A DNA stretch of 64,000 nucleotides from a bacterium (lineage in GTDB: Bacteria; SM23-81; DAOVCL01), in contig JAOZPP010000007.1 in NCBI GenBank assembly GCA_029932675.1, positions 1 through 64,000 on the forward strand, written 5' to 3'. Below are positions 18,538 to 27,599 of this stretch, piece after piece. The translations under genes and the position numbers were made by a program. Within the stretch, counting starts at the first letter, position 1; every line of letters begins with the position of its first letter. The notes beneath the pieces were generated by a model, which was not told the origin of the DNA, ran no database searches, and saw nothing but the letters and a program-made list of their open reading frames with translations.

Positions 18538-19403
18538 TTTAACGAAGCCTTCATCAAAATTCCCACCTCCGCAGGTTCCTTGGCCACCCTTATACCCACG
18601 CTTTCAAATGCCTCCATCTTCCCCTTTGCAGTTCCCGCCCCACCGGAGATAATTGCCCCAGCATGCCCCATCCTCTTACCTGGAGGGGCGGTGAGACCGG
18701 CGATGAAGGCCACTACAGGCTTGTGGCAATGCTCCTGGTAATACCTCGCTGCCTCCTCCTCATCCTGTCCACCTATCTCCCCGACGAGGACTACCCCCTT
18801 CGTCTGCTCATCCTCTTCGAAAAGTTCCAGGCAGTCAATGAACTTGAGCCCGATGATGGGGTCACCGCCAACTCCGATGCAGGTGGATATCCCCAACCCA
18901 GCATCGACGATATGGGTGGCTATCTCGTAGGTCAAGGTGCCACTCCGGGAGATTACGCCGATCTGCCCTGGCTTAAATATGTGGCCGGGCAATATGCCCA
19001 CCTCACATTTGCCAGGAGATATCACCCCAGGGCAATTGGGGCCAATGAGTTTAACCCCCCTATCGGATAGAAACCTTACCACCTTCACCATATCCAGGGT
19101 AGGGATCCCTTCAGCTATACAGACGATCAGTTCTACACCTGCATCCCCTGCCTCATAGAGGGCATCAACCGCGAATTTATAGGGGACAAATATAACAGAG
19201 GTATTGGCGCCAGTCTTCTCTACTGCCTCTCTCACCGTGTTGAAAACGGGGATCCCCTCCACCACCTCCCCACCCTTTCCAGGGGTAACACCAGCGACCA
19301 CTTTTGTCCCATACTCTCGCATTCTTTTCGTATGGAACGAACCATCCCTTCCGGTTATTCCCTGGACAACCAGCCTCGTGTTTTCGTCAACTAAAATACT
19401 CAT
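18534..19403 (-). CDS. sucD: Succinyl-CoA synthetase (ADP-forming) alpha subunit
   Basis: [48 protein letters not shown]. Confidence 0.95.
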   Translation of the reverse strand: MSILVDENTRLVVQGITGRDGSFHTKRMREYGTKVVAGVTPGKGGEVVEGIPVFNTVREAVEKTGANTSVIFVPYKFAVDALYEAGDAGVELIVCIAEGIPTLDMVKVVRFLSDRGVKLIGPNCPGVISPGKCEVGILPGHIFKPGQIGVISRSGTLTYEIATHIVDAGLGISTCIGVGGDPIIGLKFIDCLELFEEDEQTKGVVLVGEIGGQDEEEAARYYQEHCHKPVVAFIAGLTAPPGKRMGHAGAIISGGAGTAKGKMEAFESVGIRVAKEPAEVGILMKASLK

Positions 19404-19466
19404 AAAAGAAAACTCCTCATCTCCAAATACTCAACGATATAGGCTTGGTAGTGAACAAAGTAACCG

Positions 19467-19496
19467 AATTAAAAGGGATAAAAGATCCCTTGTCAA
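19467..19496 (-). promoter_or_regulatory. Candidate promoter upstream of sucD with an inverted repeat in the spacer
   Basis: Minus strand TTGACA-N18-TTAATT; spacer holds AAGGGATcttttATCCCTT. Confidence 0.5.
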
Positions 19497-19566
19497 GGGC
19501 TTTTTTCGCCCTCACCAAGAAAAACTTAAGAATCAGCGCTCACCTCTTAACTGGCCCAGGCATCCG

Positions 19567-20721
19567 TCATTCGGATATGGAATTTTGTCGCCCCCTTGCC
19601 AGTTCTATCGCCTTCCTCGCTCCCTCCGCCATAGAGGAGACGGGGATAAGGGGAGTGGACTTTAGAATATCCCTTGCCCTCTCCTCATTGGTCCCGGTTA
19701 GCCTGACCACAATGGGGATATTCAGGGGGAATTTCTCCATCGCCTCCACTATACCATTGGCCACATCATCGCATCTGGTGATGCCACCGAAGATGTTGAA
19801 AAATACCGCCCTCACATTCTTGTCTCGGAGAAGGATCTCCATCGCATTGGTCACTTTTTCCGGTGACGAACTCCCCCCGATGTCCAAAAAGTTCGCTGGT
19901 TCCCCTCCATATCTCTTTATTAGGTCCATGGTGGCCATAGCCAAGCCCGCCCCATTTACCACACAACCAATGTTTCCCTGAAGTTTAATGTAAGAGAGGC
20001 CCTTTGCCTTGGCCTCTATCTCTTGCTCCTCCTCGGGGGTTACCTCCCGCATCGCCTCAATCTCCCTTTGCCGGTAGAGACCATTATCATCTATGTTTAT
20101 CTTTGCATCTATGGCCCAGACCTCGCCATTGGGGGTGACGACCAGGGGGTTTATCTCCGCCAAGGAGGCATCAGATTCCATAAACGCTTGATAGAGCCTG
20201 GTGAGCACAGAGGATGCCTCTCTCACTGGCTGGTACTCTTCATAGAGCTTGAAGCACATACCCCTCGCCTGGTGGGGGAGGAGTCCAGTTAGTGGGTCCA
20301 CAGCAAATTTGTGTATCTTCTCTGGGGTTTCCCTAGCCACCTCCTCAATGTCTACCCCCCCAGCAGGGGAGACCATAACCACGGGCCTTTTGCTACTCCG
20401 ATCCACGACTATACCCATATAGGCCTCTGATTTGATATCTACAGCCTGAGTTACCAGCACCTTATTAACTACCTCCCCCTTTATCTCCATTCCCAGGATC
20501 TCCGTTGCATGCTCCTCTGCCTCCTCAGGGGTAGTGGCCAGCTTAACCCCCCCAGCCTTTCCCCTTCCCCCAACGAGTACCTGTGCCTTTACAGCTACCG
20601 GACCACCGATCTCCTCAGCGATCCTTCTTGCCCCTTTTGGATCTAAGGCTACCTTACCTTGGGGAACGGGGATACCGTATTTCCTAAATATTTCCTTTGC
20701 CTGATATTCGTGGATTTTCAT
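19567..20721 (-). CDS. sucC: Succinyl-CoA synthetase (ADP-forming) beta subunit
   Basis: MKIHEYQAKEIFRKYGIPVPQG, ATP-grasp, ...FFNIFGGITRCDDVANGI. Confidence 0.95.
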   Translation of the reverse strand: MKIHEYQAKEIFRKYGIPVPQGKVALDPKGARRIAEEIGGPVAVKAQVLVGGRGKAGGVKLATTPEEAEEHATEILGMEIKGEVVNKVLVTQAVDIKSEAYMGIVVDRSSKRPVVMVSPAGGVDIEEVARETPEKIHKFAVDPLTGLLPHQARGMCFKLYEEYQPVREASSVLTRLYQAFMESDASLAEINPLVVTPNGEVWAIDAKINIDDNGLYRQREIEAMREVTPEEEQEIEAKAKGLSYIKLQGNIGCVVNGAGLAMATMDLIKRYGGEPANFLDIGGSSSPEKVTNAMEILLRDKNVRAVFFNIFGGITRCDDVANGIVEAMEKFPLNIPIVVRLTGTNEERARDILKSTPLIPVSSMAEGARKAIELARGRQNSISE

Positions 20722-20829
20722 GATCTACCCAGGGAAGATATAAGCCCCTGCTCTCCCTCCTAATAATGAGATTTTTTGCCCGAATACTCCTCTCACCTAC
20801 CCCTACCGGTAGGGGCAGGTGATACTAAC

Positions 20830-21216
20830 TCATTTGCCCTGAAAGAGACCAACTATATTGCCATCTGGATCCTTGAGGTGGGCGAACCAACCGACATTGG
20901 GGATCTCCGTCTTGGGCACGGCAACTGAACCCCCCAGTTCCCTTGCCCGCTGGAGGTAAGGCTCGATCTCCCCTACCTCTATGTAGACAGAGGGAGATTC
21001 CCCTGGATGAACTTCATCTACCTTCATAATCCCCCCACCTGGCCCCTCTGGTGGATCAAAGGTGAGGTAATCCCCTCCCAAAGGTTGGAACTTCCACCCA
21101 AAAAGGCCGGAGAAGAACCCTTTAGTCCGTTCCAGATCGGTTGAGGACCATTCGATATGACAGAATGCATGTCTTGTCATCTTTCTATCTCCTTTCCCTG
21201 GTTCAGAATATATCAA
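20830..21216 (-). CDS. VOC/glyoxalase-like family protein
   Basis: FCHIEWSSTDLERTKGFFSGLFGW...FAHLKDPDGNIVGLFQ. Confidence 0.8.
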   Translation of the reverse strand: MIYSEPGKGDRKMTRHAFCHIEWSSTDLERTKGFFSGLFGWKFQPLGGDYLTFDPPEGPGGGIMKVDEVHPGESPSVYIEVGEIEPYLQRARELGGSVAVPKTEIPNVGWFAHLKDPDGNIVGLFQGK

Positions 21217-22870
21217 TCATCCTGGCCAGGACTGCTTTCCCCCTATAGTCGGGAAGAAGCATAGGTGACCGTCTATCAGTTCTGATACCGGCCTCCTTAA
21301 GCTCCTTCACATATCTCTCCACATGGTTCAACCCAAGCTTGCCCACCCTCACCCCCTTCTTCACATACTGCGCTGCAAAGATCCCTGCCCTTCTCCCAAA
21401 GACCATACAGTCAAGGGTGGAGTTGCCCATCAACCTGTTCTTTCCGTGCACCCCCCCGGAGACCTCCCCTGCCACAAAGAGTCCCTCTACGTTCGTTCTG
21501 GCCTGGGGATCGATCTCCACCCCACCGTTCTGATAATGGAGGGTGGGAAAGACCAGGACGGGATCCTTTATCATATCAATCCCAAACCTCTTAAACATCC
21601 TCACCATACCGGGGAAGGACCTCTCTAAGTATCCCTCCCCATTGATCAGGTCGATCCGAGGGGTATCAAGCCATACGCCCTTCATCCCGGTAGGGGTAGT
21701 AATCCCATTGTTCCGCACATAGCATTCCCGGATAAGTGCCGACGCCTCAACATCCCGCGGCTCCAGGGGGAATACAAAGGCTTCCCCCCTCTTGTTCACC
21801 GGCTGGGCACCTGAGCTGCGCAGCTTTTCGGTGAGCAGAAGTCCCACTATCTGCTGCGGGAAGGCGGCACCCGTAGGGTGGTATTGCACGGTATCGGTAT
21901 CCCTTAGTTTCGCCCCCGCCCGATAGGCCATAACCACACCGTCACAGGTGGCTCCATAATGGTTCGTCGTGGCAAAGCCCCTTATATGTAACCTCCCAAA
22001 CCCTCCGGTGGCCAAGATGGTAGCCTTTGCCTTCACCACTTTGTATTCCTCCGTCTCCATATTCCACAATATCGCCCCTACCACCTTACCCCCCTCATCG
22101 GTGAGCAGCTCAATGGCTGGATAAAACTCCAGGACCGGAATCTCCCTGCTTCTGAATTCGTCCCTGATCACCCGCAGCTCCTCAAGCCCAGTATAATCCC
22201 GACAGGCGTGCATCCTCTTTCTACAAGTCCCACCACCCCATTTCTCCTCAAAATACCCATCCTCATTTTTATCGAACATAGCTCCCAACCCCTCAAGCCA
22301 TTTGATGATAAATGGGGCATCCTCGACAAGTGCCCGCAGTACATCCCTTTTGTTGGTGAAATGTCCCCCTCCATAGGCATCGATGAAGTGAATGGCTGGG
22401 CTGTCGTTGGGCCTATCTGCCGCCTGGGTTCCCCCCTCAGCCATCATAGAGTTGGAGTCGCCATGCCGCAATTTGTTGGTAAGGAGGATCTTTCCCTTGG
22501 GTATTCCGGAATCATTTGCCCAGAGAGCAGCAGTAGTACCAGCCAGACCACCGCCGATGATCAGGATATCCGTCTCATAATCGACCTTCCCTAAATCGAT
22601 CTCCCCCGGTTGTATCAGAGGATATGCCTCCAGCAGATCAACGACCTCGTTTGGCGCTATATCCCCCTTGTTCTGTCCTATCCTTATCTTCCTCTTACCC
22701 CCGGGGGCGTAATCGGGATGTAGTTTAAGGACCTCCTCCCGCTCCTCCTTGGTCATCGCCCGCGGCTGCTCCATCCTCTTAGGCCTAGTGCGATTGACCA
22801 CTTCGATGGACTCCCGCATATATTCTGGATAGCCGCCAATGAATCTTAATTCGGGCATCGCTCCCTCCAA
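21203..22870 (-). CDS. Fumarate reductase/succinate dehydrogenase-type flavoprotein
   Basis: FAD-binding ILIIGGGLAGTTAALWA, catalytic-type HPTGAAFP, GEVSGGVHGKNRLMGNSTLDCMVFGRRAG. Confidence 0.88.
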   Translation of the reverse strand: MEGAMPELRFIGGYPEYMRESIEVVNRTRPKRMEQPRAMTKEEREEVLKLHPDYAPGGKRKIRIGQNKGDIAPNEVVDLLEAYPLIQPGEIDLGKVDYETDILIIGGGLAGTTAALWANDSGIPKGKILLTNKLRHGDSNSMMAEGGTQAADRPNDSPAIHFIDAYGGGHFTNKRDVLRALVEDAPFIIKWLEGLGAMFDKNEDGYFEEKWGGGTCRKRMHACRDYTGLEELRVIRDEFRSREIPVLEFYPAIELLTDEGGKVVGAILWNMETEEYKVVKAKATILATGGFGRLHIRGFATTNHYGATCDGVVMAYRAGAKLRDTDTVQYHPTGAAFPQQIVGLLLTEKLRSSGAQPVNKRGEAFVFPLEPRDVEASALIRECYVRNNGITTPTGMKGVWLDTPRIDLINGEGYLERSFPGMVRMFKRFGIDMIKDPVLVFPTLHYQNGGVEIDPQARTNVEGLFVAGEVSGGVHGKNRLMGNSTLDCMVFGRRAGIFAAQYVKKGVRVGKLGLNHVERYVKELKEAGIRTDRRSPMLLPDYRGKAVLARMIDIF

Positions 22871-22902
22871 TCAAAAATGCAGATAAAGACTACCTTACCA
22901 CC

Positions 22903-23661
22903 TCAGTCCGGTTCCCTCTCCCTCTCCGCATAGATCCTCTCCAGTTCCTCATCCGTGGCTTTCAAAAGCCTATCCATCTCCTCCTTGAATCTGCCTTCCT
23001 CTATTTCCTTCACCCTCTGTTCAGCGTTCTTCTCCAATGGGTTGAGGTATTTCCCGTACATCCTCCTCCCCAGTTGAGCGACGTGATAGTGAACGATCTC
23101 CGCAGGGCATCTTATGGCACAGAGCCCACACTGGATGCAATCGAAGGAGCCGTCTGCAACGGCCCTAAAGTCGCCTCTCAAGGCGGCCTGAATATAATCC
23201 ATCACCTCTAAATCTTGCGGACAGGCCTTCGTGCAGGTGTTACAGCTCACACATCTGGCGATCTCCGGGAAGTACTTCAGGAATACCGAGGGCTCAGGCT
23301 TCTCCCGGCCAAGGTCGTAGCTTGGCTTCTCTGCGGGGGAAAAGGGGATCTGCACGAGGAACATCCCATCTTCCACCCTTGTCTGGCAGGCCATCGCGGT
23401 CTGAAGCCTATACTCCCCCTTCTTCCTATAGACCGTGGAACAGGCACCGCAGAAGCCCGCTCTGCAGCCACACCCGCGAACGAACCTATACCCAGCGTAT
23501 TCCATAGCCTGCATAATGGTGAGGGCAGCAGGAACCTTATATGCCTTACCCATTATATAGATTTCAACCCAATGTTCTATATCTTTTTCTTCTATACCAG
23601 TTGTTACCGACCTGCTTGCCTTTTTTATCTCGTCGATTACGTTTATCTTCCTCTCGGCCAT
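22903..23661 (-). CDS. Fumarate reductase/succinate dehydrogenase iron-sulfur subunit (2Fe-2S plus 2x4Fe-4S)
   Basis: CGCRAGFCGAC, CVSCNTCTKACP, CIQCGLCAIRCP. Confidence 0.85.
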   Translation of the reverse strand: MAERKINVIDEIKKASRSVTTGIEEKDIEHWVEIYIMGKAYKVPAALTIMQAMEYAGYRFVRGCGCRAGFCGACSTVYRKKGEYRLQTAMACQTRVEDGMFLVQIPFSPAEKPSYDLGREKPEPSVFLKYFPEIARCVSCNTCTKACPQDLEVMDYIQAALRGDFRAVADGSFDCIQCGLCAIRCPAEIVHYHVAQLGRRMYGKYLNPLEKNAEQRVKEIEEGRFKEEMDRLLKATDEELERIYAEREREPD

Positions 23662-23772
23662 AGTCGCTCCTTACTTTCGAAATCAGGGGAGGAGACCGGA
23701 GGTGGCCCTACCGGCCTCCTCCCTTAAGTTTATGGGCCAAAAGCAAGCGCTTCGCTGGGCCTTTTTAGGAAC

Positions 23773-24237
23773 TTATCCCCCTCCATCGAACAGGCTCGAC
23801 TTTGAGATTATCTCCTCAGCCAATTGGGGGATTTTGGCCTTTAGCTGAGGACTACATCCCTCGTGGAAAGTGGTTGTATCTGCAACCTCTATGGCGTATA
23901 TCTCGATCTCCTCTGGGATCGGGCAACCCAATCTTCTCCCCAGCTCTATAGCCGCCTTCAGACCTACCCCATGGCTGAACGAGGGGGGTGGCCCATTGCC
24001 CAGATCCTCTAAACTCAACCTGTGGAGCTGCCCGGGGCAGGCCTTCTCTGTCCTCACGGAGTCAATGATCACCACCCTCTCATACCCGGCGATCTCCTCT
24101 ACAAGCCTTATCCCCCCCACACTGGCTTCAGTCATCTCCACGCTGGGAAACCGCCTCTTCACCTCTCTGGCCACCAGAATGCCTACCCCATCGTCTGTAA
24201 GGAGGGGATTGCCAACCCCTACGAGGAGCGTCCTCAT
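23773..24237 (-). CDS. [NiFe] hydrogenase maturation protease
   Basis: LLVGVGNPLLTDDGVGI...IDSV; overlaps the large subunit gene. Confidence 0.9.
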   Translation of the reverse strand: MRTLLVGVGNPLLTDDGVGILVAREVKRRFPSVEMTEASVGGIRLVEEIAGYERVVIIDSVRTEKACPGQLHRLSLEDLGNGPPPSFSHGVGLKAAIELGRRLGCPIPEEIEIYAIEVADTTTFHEGCSPQLKAKIPQLAEEIISKSSLFDGGG

Positions 24238-25694
24238 AACCTGCGTAAGGTCCTCTCAATCTTCCCTTCCGGGTTCCTGATGTTCACCTCCAAGGGCATA
24301 TCTCCCGGCAGTGAATGGGTAGCGCAAGCCAGACAGGGATCGTAGGCCCTAAAGGCCATCTCTACCATATTGAGCAGTCCGTCTGATACCTTCCCCCCCT
24401 TTATCAGCCCCTTAGCTGCTTTCTCGATTGACATACAGATCGCCGCGGAGTTGTTCACCGTGGCCACGATCAAGTTCACCTCAGTGAGGATGCCCCGTTC
24501 ATCGGTCTTGTAGTGATGATATAATGTCCCCCGGGGGGCTTCCACCACACCAATCCCCTCCTTGGGGGTGGCGGTAGGGACATTCCTCACCTGGGGGTCG
24601 AGGATCTCCTCATCCTGGGCCAACTCCAAGAGCCTCTCTGCCGCATAGAGAAGCTCCACCAGCCTCGCCCAGTGATAGGCCAGGGTATTATGAGCTGGCT
24701 TCCCCCCCAAAGTATCATATAGTTTCTCATACTCCTCCTGCGCAAGAGGGGTAGCCATCCCCTCAGAGGCATTTAGCCTAGCCAAGGGGGCAACCCGGTA
24801 GACACCGCTATCCTTTCCGTCCACAAAACCTTTCCAACCCACATCCTTGAGGTAGGGGAATTTTATGTAGCTCCAGGGCTCCACATGCTCAGCAATATAT
24901 TTGAGGTATTCCCGCGGTTTGAACTTAACGAACTCGTGGCCGGCGGGATCGACTACCCGGATGTCACCATCGTAGAAGTTGACCTTGTTATTCTCATCCA
25001 CCAACCCCATATAGTAAGTTTGGTGCTTATAGATATCCCCCACCACCACATCTACATACTCCTTGTTCTTCAGGACGATATCCTCAAAGGCCTTCAAGGC
25101 AAATCGGGCAAACTCCACAGCATCTTTCCCTGTCTGGATGTACTCCTCCCTGTCCTCCTTGCTTACGCCCTTGGAGACCCCTCCGGGGAGGTTACACACC
25201 GGATGGATAACCCGTCCCCCTTGCTTGGTGATGATCTCACGGAGCCTTTTCCTAATCTCGATCACCTTCTTGCCAGCATCGAGGCCGACCTTCTGGATCA
25301 CTCCTAAGATGTTCCTCTCCGCTGCTGGCGCCTGGGGGCCGACGATGAAATCCGGCCCTCCTAAGAAGAAGAAGTGCAGGGTATGGTCTTCCGCCATAAA
25401 GGCTGAGTTCACTAGCTCCCTGATCTTCTTGGCCGCTGGTGGTGGGTCGACACCGAAGAGGTCATCGAGTGTCTTTCCCGAGGCCATGTGATGGGTAGTG
25501 GGACAGACACCGCATATCTTAGGAGTGAGCCTGGGCATCTCCTCAGCCATCCTCCCCTCACAGAACTTCTCAAACCCCCTTAGCTCAGGAACCTGGAAGA
25601 ATGCCTTATCCACATCCCCTTTTTCATCGAGGAATATCTCTATCTTCCCATGCCCCTCCAACCTGGTTATGGGGTCAATTGTGATCCTTTTCAT
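24234..25694 (-). CDS. mvhA: [NiFe] hydrogenase large subunit (group 3/MvhA-like)
   Basis: L1 ICGVCPTTHH and L2 DPCLACATH; ITRLEGHGKIEIFLDE. Confidence 0.92.
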   Translation of the reverse strand: MKRITIDPITRLEGHGKIEIFLDEKGDVDKAFFQVPELRGFEKFCEGRMAEEMPRLTPKICGVCPTTHHMASGKTLDDLFGVDPPPAAKKIRELVNSAFMAEDHTLHFFFLGGPDFIVGPQAPAAERNILGVIQKVGLDAGKKVIEIRKRLREIITKQGGRVIHPVCNLPGGVSKGVSKEDREEYIQTGKDAVEFARFALKAFEDIVLKNKEYVDVVVGDIYKHQTYYMGLVDENNKVNFYDGDIRVVDPAGHEFVKFKPREYLKYIAEHVEPWSYIKFPYLKDVGWKGFVDGKDSGVYRVAPLARLNASEGMATPLAQEEYEKLYDTLGGKPAHNTLAYHWARLVELLYAAERLLELAQDEEILDPQVRNVPTATPKEGIGVVEAPRGTLYHHYKTDERGILTEVNLIVATVNNSAAICMSIEKAAKGLIKGGKVSDGLLNMVEMAFRAYDPCLACATHSLPGDMPLEVNIRNPEGKIERTLRRL

Positions 25695-25718
25695 CTTTCA
25701 CCTCTCATTGATAGTAGT

Positions 25719-25878
25719 AAGTAACAGGCGACAGGTGTTGGGGCCAATTGAGGGTTCTCCTCCACCCCCTTTATTAGCTTCAATACCGATCGCTGCTAAA
25801 CCTCCCCTTTCGAAGCAGAACCCATAGCCCTGCCACCTCACCTTGAGACGTGGTCCCATAGCTTGTCACCCGTTACTT
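25719..25878. repeat. Imperfect long inverted repeat between hydrogenase subunit genes
   Basis: AAGTAACAGGCGACAGGTGTTGGGGCC (25719-25745) against GGTCCCATAGCTTGTCACCCGTTACTT (25852-25878). Confidence 0.55.
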
Positions 25879-26868
25879 CATTATCCTCCTTCTTAACAGC
25901 GAAGAGGGAAGGCTATACATGTAGAAGAGGCCTGCCGGATCGGGGATCTGATCGATTAACTTCTCGACCTCCTCATCGGTCATCTTCTCCTCTTCCTCTA
26001 TCCCCAAAAGGGAGGCAACAAAGGAGAGCGACCTCGCCCCTTGATCCCTGGCCCCCTTGGTGGGCCCGAAGCATCCCCGGCAGGGCATACAGGCATTGAT
26101 ACACCTTTCGCCGCAACCCGATCTTGTAGCCGGGCCTAAGCAGATAACCCCCTGGGCTAAAAAACACTTCTCCGGATCCAAGATCACCTCATATGGCCTC
26201 TTTACCTCCTTCAGCGAAAGCTTCTCAGGCTTAGAGTCAGCCAGAGGACAGGTATCGCACAAGGACTTGTCTGGGGCCAAGACCGCCCCCTTCTCCGGTA
26301 GCTTTCCCTCTAAGATGGCGGTTATTGCATTCATTATCAGGTCCGGTGGTGGAGCACATCCGGGGAGGTAGTAGTCTACCGGGATCACCTGATCGAGGGT
26401 GTGCACGGTATCCCAGAACTCCGGTATAGTGAGCTCCTTACCGGCCACCGCTGTCCTGGTCTGGGGGAGGACCCCTTCAGGGTTATCCATTGTAGGCACG
26501 CCCTTATATACCCTTTCGAATATCGTCTCCCTGTTCCAGAAGTTGGCCAGTCCAGGTATTCCGCCCAGGTGGGCACAGGAGCCGAAGGCAACAACGAGGC
26601 CGGACTTGCGCCTCAAGAGCTTAACCATCTCCCCCTGTTCCTCCGTGCGGATGGCCCCATTGATGAAGCTCACCGCTATCTCCCCATCGGCCATCCCTTC
26701 CACATCAGCCTTCTTGAAGTCCATGGCCACGGGCCAGAAGATGATATCCACAGCCTCAACCACCTTGAGGATATCCTCGGCCAGATCCACCACCGCCTCC
26801 TCACACCCCCCGCAGGAGGCGCACCAATAAAGTGCCACTTTTGGTTTAGCCATAACTAACCCCCTCAC
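25873..26868 (-). CDS. mvhG: [NiFe] hydrogenase small subunit (MvhG-like)
   Basis: CASCGGCEEAVVDL, GSCAHLGGIPGLAN, PGCAPPPDLI. Confidence 0.9.
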   Translation of the reverse strand: MRGLVMAKPKVALYWCASCGGCEEAVVDLAEDILKVVEAVDIIFWPVAMDFKKADVEGMADGEIAVSFINGAIRTEEQGEMVKLLRRKSGLVVAFGSCAHLGGIPGLANFWNRETIFERVYKGVPTMDNPEGVLPQTRTAVAGKELTIPEFWDTVHTLDQVIPVDYYLPGCAPPPDLIMNAITAILEGKLPEKGAVLAPDKSLCDTCPLADSKPEKLSLKEVKRPYEVILDPEKCFLAQGVICLGPATRSGCGERCINACMPCRGCFGPTKGARDQGARSLSFVASLLGIEEEEKMTDEEVEKLIDQIPDPAGLFYMYSLPSSLLRRRIMK

Positions 26869-27164
26869 TTATCCTTAGGCCTGGCGACTACAACATCACG
26901 GGAGATATCCAGGCTTGGCTTGGAGATAGCTACGATTATCCCCCAGCAAGCAAATATGGCCACAGTGATGAGGGCCCCTAAGCCTAAATCGTGCAGTAAA
27001 TTGTCAGAAACAAGGATGAGTTCGCCGTTCCAGATGTGGTCCACTATCCCGAAGATAGCCCCCCCAAGGAGCAAAAGGTTAAGCCACCAAACCCGTGGGC
27101 TCTTTCGGGACCTCCTTGTGGCCGATACGATGATCGATGCGGCCAATGGCACTGTGTAGCACAT
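26865..27164 (-). CDS. Small conserved membrane protein in the hydrogenase operon
   Basis: 99 aa, hydrophobic segments LNLLLLGGAIFGIVDHIW and LGALITVAIFACWGIIVAI; overlaps the next gene by 4 nt. Confidence 0.6.
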   Translation of the reverse strand: MCYTVPLAASIIVSATRRSRKSPRVWWLNLLLLGGAIFGIVDHIWNGELILVSDNLLHDLGLGALITVAIFACWGIIVAISKPSLDISRDVVVARPKDK

Positions 27165-27188
27165 TCCAACCTCCTCTCTGAAATGGAC

Positions 27189-27599
27189 TCAACCGCTAAG
27201 GGGTAACCGTAAAGGCCCCAACTCCCTAATTGTCTCCGCCATCTCATTTGCCACCTTGGCAAACCTCTCCCCCTCCCCTGCAGCAACCCAGTCGACCTTC
27301 ACCCTTTCCGGTTCCACCCCAAATTGGGCAAGGGCCTTCCTCAACAGGAGCATCCTCCTCCTGGTTTTGTAGTTCCCCTTCTTGTAATGGCAATCTCCAG
27401 GATGACATCCCAAGATCAAGACCCCACTTGCCCCCTCCCTAAAGGCCTGGAGCACAAGCTCGGTATCCACCCTACCGCTGCACATCACCCTGATAGGCCT
27501 TATGTTTGCAGGATATTCCAGCCTGGCATTACCCGCTTTATCCGCCCCCTCATAGGAGCACCAGTTACAGAGGAAGCTGACGATGGTCGGCTCATTCAT
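27189..27599 (-). CDS. mvhD: MvhD-type iron-sulfur protein
   Basis: MNEPTIVSFLCNWCSYEGADKAG...MCSGRVD...GCHPGDCHY; overlaps the HdrA stop. Confidence 0.9.
   Translation of the reverse strand: MNEPTIVSFLCNWCSYEGADKAGNARLEYPANIRPIRVMCSGRVDTELVLQAFREGASGVLILGCHPGDCHYKKGNYKTRRRMLLLRKALAQFGVEPERVKVDWVAAGEGERFAKVANEMAETIRELGPLRLPLSG

Noticed and set aside
24234-25694. Selenium-type [NiFeSe] hydrogenase
   Set aside because: The L2 motif reads DPCLACATH with Cys codons; no in-frame UGA.
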